Shown: in pieces, positions 55,848 to 64,000 of the stretch
Layout: each line of letters begins with the position of its first letter
Position numbering within the stretch: position 1 is the first letter of the stretch
Assembly: GCF_905404315.1 (NCBI RefSeq)
Contig: NC_066304.1
Coordinates: 1,054,001 to 1,118,000 of the forward strand
DNA from: Leptidea sinapis
Lineage: Eukaryota; Arthropoda; Insecta; Lepidoptera; Pieridae
DNA: 64,000 nt
Direction of reading: 5' to 3'
Translations under genes and position numbers: made by a program
Notes under the pieces: generated by a model
Told to the model about the DNA's origin: nothing
Databases searched by the model: none
What the model saw: only the letters and a program-made list of their open reading frames with translations

Positions 55848-56225
55848 GGGGTCTATTTAGGCCGGTTTCAGTTATTGCGAATAAATCTGCTTCGGATGAC
55901 TCTAGTAGCGATAAAAATTGAGTTGTTTTTGTCCGTAATCCTCTAACGTTTTGATAAAGAATTTTCAACTTACTATAGTGATTATGTATGGGTTTGTTTT
56001 GTTTTGGTTGAGCGACGAAACCAAATCCATTCGCTGAATTCTACATTAACGGGTCATAATTCCTGATCACAAAGTTTCTCAAAGTCACTTACCGTTACGC
56101 CAATCCTAAATGAGCTGTATCCTCTCTCAGTTTTGTGCTTTAATGACAATATCCGCGTTGTTTCCCAAAATATTTTTTACATAATCTTTTAGAGTATCTT
56201 CCGATGTGTTCATATCCAATCTCCA
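55848..56225 (-). pseudogene. LINE gag/endonuclease junction fragment
   Basis: From 56,220 on the minus strand: a gag-like end (TLKDYVKNILGNNADIVIKA, then GYSSFRIGV after a stop, SDFEKLCDQEL, a stop, PVNVEFSEWIWFRR). After about 50 bp, in another frame, comes the start of an endonuclease: LKILYQNVRGLRTKT, FLSLLESSEADLFAITETGL. The YQNVRGL and TETGL motifs fit the N-terminal catalytic Asn and Glu of the LINE apurinic-type endonuclease. The sequence then stops at 55,848. This is the middle of an element, not its 3' end, so it was left by deletion or a later rearrangement. Confidence 0.7.
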
Positions 56226-57288
56226 CTCCGATTATAGGAACGAGTCTTTATTTGCGTTCACTTTTTCTGAACTTGCACTTCGCCGGTCTGCCTCTGTTCC
56301 TCTTGTGGGCGGCGGTACCTTCAACGCGTCACACCGCACCGAACACTAAGTCTCTTCTTTTCTTCTTCTTCTTCTTTACACTTTCAAGTCAGAATCCGTT
56401 CTATTTTCAAAATGATTGTCCCATTCTATCTTTAAATTTAAATTGTACTAGAAAATTCTTTTAACTATTTTTATCCTGCTTACACATTCTTGAGGTTTGA
56501 CTACTCTCGTCATATACTTCGAAGGGTTGCTACGCAACAGTAGCTTTGTTGTTGAGTAAGCCTACAACAAAAGTCATAATAAATCATTGACCGAAAATTT
56601 TCTCGCGTAATGTTAATTTTCACGTGTATCAAGAGTTTTAGATTTGCCGCTAGTTCACAAAAACAAATGACAAATGAATGGAATATATTACATTAGGTTA
56701 CCAAAGAGTTCTAAAATTTAATTCCAAAAAAAGTTTTCATAAGCAATGTTTCTAATTGGCCAGTTCTAAACATTTTCAGTGTTACCCACGTATTAGATTA
56801 GATTTGATATTTGATTAATACTCTTATAATTCTAGTATTGCAACAAATCAATTTTAAACAGAATAATCCAGTTATAAAAAACAATAATCTTCTAAATCAC
56901 TTTTTAGACATAGGAGAAGCAATAAGATTGCTGGAACCTTATTCCATGTGTTTGTTATTCAACCGAGCAAGGATTATTGTGAGGCATTGACAAGCCGTGA
57001 TTTATTGTGGGATGTTCTTGTCCTTTTTGCGTTCGAATATACGACGGAAATTGAATTTGCAGAGAAGCGCAATAAAGATAATTTATCTTTGGTTGTTATT
57101 TTGTATTAACATATGTAGTGGGTACTCCGATATCTGCCAATGCTTTGTACCAATCTATTGTATTATATTTTTCACTAAAATTTAATACTTGCAAGAAGCT
57201 GACAATAATGTTATGTCTCAGGAAAATATTTGTTTAAATTCTCCAAGTACTTTTGTACAAAATATCCAATATCCAATACTTCGTTCTG
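56226..57288. other. Non-coding; CTT-rich run
   Basis: A CTTCTTCTTCTTCTT-type run at about 56,353-56,378. The part at 56,220-56,350 is GC-richer and may be further eroded gag of the neighbouring LINE. The plus-strand ORF at 56,204-56,464 is antisense to it and is not supported. Confidence 0.4.
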
Positions 57289-57489
57289 AAGGGCGCCGTA
57301 GCTAGTGAAATTACTGGGCAAATGAGACTTGACATGTTATGTCTCAAGGTGACGAGCGCAGTTATAGTGCCGCTCAGAATTTTTGGGTTTTTCAAGAATC
57401 CTGAGCAGCACTGCATTGTAATTGGCAGGGCGTCTCAATTACCACCAGCTGAACGTCCTTCTCGTCTCGTTCCTTATTTTCATAAAAAA
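57289..57489 (-). repeat. SINE-like unit, left module only (copy l)
   Basis: The minus strand covers the T-rich end, GGACGAGACGAG-like start, hairpin and TTAAGTCTCAT-like part to GGCGCCCTTCAGA. It stops at the point where other copies continue into CCGAAACACAG. It is the complement of copies e, i and j, which have only the part after this point. Confidence 0.8.
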
Positions 57490-58160
57490 AACCTCGAAGG
57501 ATTATTCTTAAATTATATCTTATAGGGTAGTAAATAATAAACAAGTTGTAAATGTAACAGCGAGCTATGTCATACTCGACCTTAGTGTGTGAGACATAAT
57601 CTATTGAATTTTCTGATTTTCGCAAATCATCTATTCGACTATTTATTCCAATAAGTGTTGCCAGCGATAGAGGTACTCTTAACTTAAGGACGTAAAATTA
57701 TATTGATTCGGCAATACTAAGGGCAGCCATAGGTAGGTACATATTTAGATAAAGACAGTTCTTAAAAATAAAACATAGCACAATCAGTGATGATAAGTTA
57801 GACAAGAACGATTTAGATTAAAAGCATTAGAGAAATGCATCAATTGATTGATACGGGATTATTAGGAAAACACACTTTTAGAGAAAAAATACATCGGATT
57901 AGCACAAAAGATTCGCAGTAAATCAGGCTGCCTACTACTTACTCAAATGTAAATTTACTATCAAAGAATAAGCGTCCTTATTGCGTTGCCTTGGAAATTC
58001 AAATGTTTGTTTCTAAGGAGTAGGAATATATCTGCATAAACTTAAATGCCACCCTTTTAAAATAACAGGTGATACCTTCATGTTTATCTGTAGGCAGCTT
58101 ATTTACCACATATGGCCACATTTACAGAAACAAACAATATCATCTAAAAAGTTTGAAATT
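57490..58160. other. AT-rich non-coding
   Basis: Nothing recognised. Confidence 0.4.
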
Positions 58161-58161
58161 T

Positions 58162-58430
58162 TTAAGTGATATCCCTAACTTCTGGAATTAAATGTACAAA
58201 TTAAATTTCAATCATCCCGAAAAATCACACTTCGCGAAACATTTAATTGACACCGGTTACTCACTCGGAAACAATAATAATTTTAATATTTTGAATACAT
58301 AATAATAAACAAATTTTGGCAGAATTAACACTAAAGAAAACTCAAATCATTTGGATAATTCAATTTGTACCTCAGTCGGTAAGAGCGCTTGGACGGAATC
58401 CGAGAGCCGGAATCGATCGGTTAATGTTAA
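58162..58430 (+). repeat. Decayed tRNA-derived SINE-like repeat
   Basis: The body AGTGATATCCCTAACTTCTGG at 58,165-58,186 resembles 38,345-38,366. A head-like piece follows at 58,372-58,422: CTCAGTCGGTAAGAGCGC (box A), then GAATCCGAGAGCCGGAATCG where box B is eroded. Same family as 38,340-38,485, rearranged. Confidence 0.45.
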
Positions 58431-59264
58431 CGGAATAAATGTGAATTTAGGGGGTAGTTCGGTAATTGTTTAGTCAAGTTACGCAATTCGCGACGCTGTT
58501 ACTCAGTTGGGTGAATATTTATTTATTCATAACGATACACTGTTGATCTTATAATTAATATTAAATAATTAATCATAACTTTAACTAAAGTTTGTGTCTA
58601 CAGCACTCACGAAACAAAAGCAACAACACGTTAATAAAAACAAAAATATTGAAAATTAAATAAAAAACTTTAAGCTAGCTTATGACATCATTTTTTGAAA
58701 TGTAAAGTTATCAATGGAGTATCTAATTATAAATTATAACGGTTAAATTAGTTAATAATAGATTTCGTAAAAAGGTTTTTTTGGTTAACAATTCACATGT
58801 AGATATTATATTAATACAGAATGTGGCATTATAGATAAACATTATGATATTTGCTGTTAAGATGACATTGTGTCGGTTGAGAAGATTTATTTTTTATTAA
58901 TAGTGGTTTACCTTTTACGCGTTACGTACATAAATATATTTTCTTATCAATGTATCCAAATATAATTTATGTTGTTAGACGTTATGAGAATCGCTACTAT
59001 TCCAGTATTACGATCCATCCATCAAATTTTCTTTACATGTCGGGTGCCCAATATTAATGTGATAAATTGATACCGATGAAATTTACGAAGATGCTTATTC
59101 TACTATATATAATAATACCACGTATTAGAACTTTGTCCAAATTTAATACGATGTTTATTTTCTTTTTCTTCATCCTCCAAAATTTTCGCTTTGTGAAATC
59201 AGATGTAATAACCATCAGTATAGTGTATCTTATTTGAAGTACAGTCAGTTTCTTTTGCACTTCA
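58431..59264. other. AT-rich non-coding
   Basis: Nothing recognised. Confidence 0.4.
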
Positions 59265-60480
59265 AAAAGACTTTTACTAGTACAGACGTACTAGTCCCAA
59301 TCCACAATTCTGGACATAGAGACTGTTTCAATAACTATCGACCAATATCGTTGTTACCATTAACATCCGAGATTATAAAAAAATCATCAATAAAAGACTA
59401 AAATTATACTTAGAAACAAATAAACTGCTATCAAATAACCAATATGGATTTAGATCACAGAGATCTACTGATGATCCATTACATTGATATACAGACTATA
59501 TTGTTAACTTATTGGACACTAAATTTAAATTCTTTACTATATTCTTTTTAGGCTTTAATAAAAGCCTTTGACACAGTTTGTTTGCCTCTACTTATAACAA
59601 AACTAGAAAGTGTATTGGATTGTATTCGGGGAAAACAACTTCTATTGATGCAGAACTACCACTCTGAACAAATACAGTGTGTAAAGATTCGTGAAATAAC
59701 CAGTGATGAGAAATCGACATTTGGGGTACTGCAAGGGAGCATACTAAGACCTACTTTGTTTCTATGCCATCTAAATGATTAAGTGAGATGAAACTGACCA
59801 ACTGTAAAATCATATCTTACGCAGATGATACTACCCTAAGATTTTATGGAGACATTTGGGAGGTATACAAATATGCTCAAGAAGGTTGATTGAATTGATT
59901 CAGTGTGTCTTTGGTTGGGCTGAAACACATTAACACTTAATTCATCAAAAACAAAACTTATCAAATTATCAATGAGAAATGATGTAAGGACTACACAATA
60001 TAAAAATTATAAACATTATAGCACATCAGTGTAACCAAAATACCCCAAAATGTACATGTCCTAAAATTTTATAAAATATTTAGGCGAAATAATTGATAAA
60101 AACTTAAATTTCCTTAACCAGATAGATACTGTAAGCAAAAGTCTAAAAACACTAACATAATTTTTTTTCAAACTTAAGAAATGTAGCAGATGAGAAGGTG
60201 TTGAAGCCGGTTTACACATCCCACAAGCTGAATCGCTTAATTCATACTGCATTATGATACTTAGGGTGCAGCTGCTAAATCACACATTCTTCAACTAGAA
60301 CGTGCGGAGAGACTCATTCTTAAAAATTATGCTTTTTAAACCGAGGCTCAACATATCAACTATATCAAGAGGCAAATATACTTAGCGTTAGACAATTGTT
60401 TATTATTAAAGCAATTTTAAGACAGCACAAATGTGAAAAATTTAAAAATATAAAGAAATAGAGATAGAAGGCGATATGAA
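59265..60480 (+). pseudogene. LINE reverse transcriptase, heavily decayed
   Basis: The plus strand has VPIHNSGHRDC, NNYRPISLLPLTSEI, NNQYGFRSQRSTDD, then in shifting frames KAFDTVCLPLLITKLE, FGVLQGSILRPTLF and ISYADDTTLRFYG near 59,815, followed by KYLGEIIDKNLNFLNQID near 60,090. Many stops and frameshifts separate these. The YADD residues themselves remain. Jockey/CR1 group by motif style. No endonuclease or 3' end is visible, so both ends are lost. It is older than the copies at 24 and 40 kb. Confidence 0.8.
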
Positions 60481-60848
60481 GTTTGTAAAAAACCTAGTTT
60501 TAGGACCACCTACGTTACAGAGTTGTAATGCTACCAAGCTCCAACTTTATATAATAAGGCAAACATAAATTAAATTAAATTAATAAAACATCTTCTTGCA
60601 AGAAAGAAATTATAACATGGCTACTTAAACACGATTATGACGAAACAGAAAATCTGTTAGCCCCAATGTTACTATAATACAAATAAATAGGGAAACATAT
60701 AGGTTCATATTATATTAACCATTTTTACTTCTACACACAAACACTGAACACACACACACAAACTGAAAAGAGAGTGACACTCTCTTGCAAGCATTCATAA
60801 TTATACATAAACGTACATACGTATTAAAACGTATTTTAAATTTGCTAG
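60481..60848. other. AT-rich non-coding
   Basis: A short CACACACACA run near 60,750. No gene. Confidence 0.4.
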
Positions 60849-60849
60849 A

Positions 60850-61300
60850 AATTGTCATTACCATAATTTTTACACCAAGAACAAACACAAACTTATAATG
60901 CCTACTACTCGGCTAAGTCGAGTTAGTAAAACTTTTGTGAGGCGTGGTATATGCTTTTACAACAAGATCGCCGTTAATGTTCAAAACAAATGTATTACGA
61001 AATTCAAAAGAATTGCTAGAAAACGTTTATGTGGTTAAGGTATATCTACCTACAACATAAATCACTTTCTTAATGACACCACCGATTGGGAATAGAGCGA
61101 CCGCCCACAGGCTATTAAATAATAAATTTTATTGTACGTTTTTCATTGTAACCATATTTTTATAAAAAAAAGCCCGTTGAGTTTGTTGCGCCCGTTCTTC
61201 TCAGGTCTGAGGCATAGCTTTTGGTATGGGTGGTAGTTTTTGACTTTCAATAAATGATTTAATATCCTTTTTTGAATAAAAATATTTGAATAGAGAGAAA
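60850..61300 (+). pseudogene. LINE 3' fragment, family of 39.9-42.5 kb
   Basis: ATGCCTACTACTCGGCTAAG, TCGAGTTAGTAAAACTTTTG, TTTTACAACAAGATCGCCG, CACCGATTGGGAATAGAGCG, then GTTTGTTGCGCCCGTTCTTC and GGGTGGTAGTTTTTGACTTT, all colinear with 42,080-42,530. Coding remnants match the last ~80 residues of that ORF with stops. It ends near ATAAAAATATTTGAATAG without the extended tail. Confidence 0.82.
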
Positions 61301-63395
61301 TAAACGTATTTGCATTTATTATTTACAGTAAGAATAATAGTATTGACTCTGTTATACACACAGATAATCTTGCCCCAAACTAGGCATAGCTATTGGTGCA
61401 AGACGACGATGTAAACGTAATGAAATGAAATTTGTTTATTGCGTCAAATACTGTATTCATTACAGATCTAAAATTAATAGAACCTTGTGTCTTCTACTCG
61501 ACTAATTTAAATTAGCATGCAATACTTTTACATAAAATTAAAAAAATCCTTAACACTTTATTTATTTATTTATTGCACCAACAAAGTATACACTAGTACA
61601 TACAAAATAATATTGGCAAAAATATAAGCAGAGTGCTACTTCAATTATAAAATAACATTCATAATTGAGAAGCAAATTAGTACATTAAAAAGAAAAAAGT
61701 TGATGTGTTAAAAAAATAATCACAATTATGTCATACTCTAAAAGTTGACTCACAATTAAATTGAATTAGATTTAATTAAATACCAATACATACATAATTA
61801 TAATTATACAGTTTTTAGTTTTAACAGGTTGAATAAAATAAATAAAATTGATTTAAAAACATTAATTACAATTCAAATGAGCTCAATAAGATTATATTAA
61901 ATTCAAATTTTACATTATCTCAATTCGATTCAATTATCTCAACTACAATACCTATTATCATCTCATTTTTCCTCTTATCTTCTTGAACTGTGTTATTGAT
62001 TTGAGAAAATGTCTATTTTTAAGCTTTCCTTAGTACCAACAAGGTCTAACGTTATGAATTGCATTATAGCTTTTGATGCATCGGTATAGTGGAGCATTTT
62101 GACCCAACCCTTTAGATATTTAAATTTTACTAATAATCCGAAACCTGCAAAATGTTGCGATCCTGCAAACTTTCATAGCAATCAAATGCAACCGAAGAGA
62201 ATATTATAGGTATATCAAATATTATTACATTTTTTGATTTTTTTATAGATGAACAGTGTTTGTCGGTAAATATCAGAACGTGAAATAAGTAAATGGCAAA
62301 TTCCAGACATAAGTATCGTACAAATAAGCACACCTTAGCAATAAGAGAGATTTAAGAAAATCCCCGCGTTAACTTTCACGGAGATTCAACGGCTTGGCTA
62401 GGGTTGCCACGCCATTTTGTTATACTTTAATTATTATAATGAGCTTATAAAGAGGTATCCTCCTCACACGTCAAGTGAAAGTTGATGATTAAATGGGGGC
62501 GCTACTGGCATTTTTAAAATGTCAGTAATGTTACAATATTTTCTTCGTTTTAACCTTTTTTTTGAGCTGAAAACTACTTTGGGGTGCTGAACACGTTTTT
62601 CTGCGAGTATTAAAATAAGGCTGAGCCGTTACGTCCATTTGGGTAAAGTCTGCTCAAGCGAGTAGGGCAGTGCGATTAGTAAGAGAAAAATTTACTATAG
62701 TAATTTATACACAGTCATAAATTATAATTATTATATAATTACTTTTTATATTACTTTATGGCTAAAGAGCAAAAAATTATTGTATTTCGTATTATTAACC
62801 TCGCCAATGAATGATGAAGTTTTTGGGGTTTTTACCGTCCGCGTGCACACAAATGATGTGTTTTTAACTCTACGAGTAGCATTCGGGTAGTAGGTCAAGC
62901 ATTCCGACACTTAAAACTCCGCTTAAGCAAGCCTGGTGACGAGTAGCATTACACAAACGAAGACTATACAGGGTGAAGTGGAACGTGAAGATCAGAACGT
63001 CCAAGATGATATAAAAAGCTATAGCCGCCATTTAAATGTTGTATAAAAATTGGCTCTACTTTAATTCAAACTCTAACTACTAACTAACTAGAGGAAGGTT
63101 GAGGATAGGCGTGGTGAAGGGTATATACGTCTTGCTCGAGATTAAATTAATTATTCTGCAGTGTTAAAGTGATAGTATATACTTGAAAGTTAAAAATTAT
63201 AATTGTAAAATCTGTACATGATACAGTAGTTTGTGTTGGAATCCTGTTTTATTTTCCCTGACTGCTTTACACCAATTTTGTCATAGTCGCCAGGACGCTC
63301 TTGTCGTACGTGATTCATTTTTCGTCAGTATGATGGTCTATACACATAAAAGGACATATCATTCGCAGTCTGATAACGGAACGGCAAAAGTATGC
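61301..63395. other. Long AT-rich stretch with no gene
   Basis: A TTTATTTATTTATTG run at 61,560-61,574 is probably the tail of a minus-strand LINE remnant. The part at 62,380-62,680 is less AT-rich (AACGGCTTGGCTAGGGTTGC), without a recognised frame. Confidence 0.4.
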
Positions 63396-63399
63396 TTAA

Positions 63400-63855
63400 A
63401 GACAATAATAATAAATAATAACGGCACAGTAGACATATGCCGGGTGCAAATCATCCTGGTGAGTGTATCAGACATATTAATTCCGGTTGTTCTCGTCTTG
63501 CCAATAGAGAGTATTTGCACACAACCAAGTTGCTATGGTTATCCATCAGCAACTTGCTCTATACAATCTTGTGCATTTTGAAATCCCGTATTACACGTAT
63601 ACTCCAACCAGTTCTGGAAAATAGCCGTGCCAATTTCTACTGGGACATATCTATCATCACGGACAGAACTATCATTGCTAATCAGCCTGATATTGTGTTT
63701 GTAGATCAGTTAGAGTGTCGGGCATTTATTTTTGATATCACCGTTCCGTGTGATAACCTCGTAAAAGCTGAAACAGACAAATTGTCGAAGTAACCTAGCA
63801 CACGACGTTACTGACATGTGGGATGTTGATTCAACAATAATTGTCCCTCCGAAAA
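63400..63855 (+). pseudogene. C-terminal fragment of an RLE-type LINE (tentative)
   Basis: The frame 63,437-63,793 reads IRHINSGCSRLANREYLH, a damaged stretch, then QPVLENSRANFYWDISIITD, RTIIANQPDIVFVDQ, FIFDITVPCDNLVKAETDKL. After a frameshift near 63,795 it continues as LAHDVTDMWDVDSTIIVP. The H...C region followed by KPDI-x-D and ID-type residues is the layout of the C-terminal zinc finger and restriction-like endonuclease in R2/R4-type retrotransposons. Here Lys of KPDI reads Gln. The N-terminal and reverse-transcriptase parts are absent. The class call is from memory of such proteins and is less sure than the fact that it is retroelement-derived. Confidence 0.55.
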
Positions 63856-63907
63856 AAACAATAAATAAAGAGCCTCGAACATCATCTCATTTAAATAGAA
63901 ACTCACT

Positions 63908-64000
63908 TCTGACCCGAATCACCCTGTTTCAGTGTTGCCGACACTGAGTAAAATTTTTAAAAAAATTGTTTTAAGCCAAATGCTTACTCACTATAACACT
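63908..64000 (+). pseudogene. LINE reverse transcriptase, runs off window end
   Basis: SDPNHPVSVLPTLSKIFKKI, then VLSQMLTHYNT, matches NNYRPVSVLPTLRKIFEKII...SQMLTYFNS at about 41,010-41,100 of the plus-strand LINE. The copy begins abruptly near 63,908, directly after the RLE-type fragment's surroundings, and continues past 64,000. At the visible part the frame is open. Confidence 0.75.

Noticed and set aside
63231..63581. 116-codon plus-strand ORF
   Set aside because: It overlaps the retroelement fragment in a different frame; the family motifs are in the 63,437-63,793 frame.

Overview
This window looks like nuclear DNA of a moth or butterfly (Lepidoptera). It is AT-rich, and I find no host gene. 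Every coding stretch I can recognise belongs to a transposable element. The lepidopteran assignment rests on the repeat types: RTE-like and Jockey/CR1-like LINEs with short tandem tails, tRNA-derived SINEs ending in (TTA)n, Helitron-like elements ending in CTAG, and a polydispersed ~280-bp SINE-like unit present in about a dozen pieces. This is inferred from recognised repeat styles, not from a search.

Layout. 0.6-4.1 kb: a decayed Jockey-type LINE on the minus strand, abutting a small MITE-like repeat. 4.1-12 kb: mostly non-coding DNA with a minus-strand LINE fragment (5.9-7.1 kb), tRNA-derived SINE pieces and a fold-back element (10.1-10.35 kb). 12.1-17.1 kb: a long RTE-like LINE on the minus strand, split by a 951-bp mariner-like transposon (13,807-14,757) with clear TIRs and a TA duplication. 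18-19.3 kb: two fragments of another RTE-like family on opposite strands. 20-21.8 kb: a cluster of SINE-like copies. 23-25.7 kb: a 5'-truncated LINE that still has its reverse-transcriptase motifs. 26.4-30.3 kb: two MITE copies in opposite orientation flanking a Helitron-like element and a ~100-bp minisatellite. 33.3-34.7 kb: a SINE whose tail has expanded into a 1.15-kb alternating TTA/TTATCA array.

36.3-37.9 kb: a Tc1-type (DD34E) transposon with TIRs and a broken transposase. 39.4 kb: an inverted pair of SINE-like halves. 39.9-42.5 kb: a LINE that is open in one frame apart from two stops. 42.7-46.2 kb: a Ty3/Gypsy LTR element on the minus strand, with both LTRs, a tRNA-Leu-type primer site, a polypurine tract and an LTR promoter, but lacking gag, protease and most of the integrase core. 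46.2-52 kb: poor in features except a LINE 3' end, a perfect 19-bp-arm palindrome and a MITE with an insertion in its TIR. 53.2-56.3 kb: Helitron-like elements, mariner remnants and a LINE gag/pol junction. 59.3-64 kb: fragments of three LINE families, one running off the end of the window.

The elements do not form a pathway. They are independent insertions, several nested in each other. None of the element-encoded proteins appears intact. I found no convincing new biological system. The observations I rate highest are structural: the blockwise TTA/TTATCA array, the minisatellite with a regularly spaced GGCCATCTT core, the perfect palindrome at 49,670-49,711, a recurring breakpoint inside the SINE-like unit, and the gag-less Gypsy element with intact cis signals.
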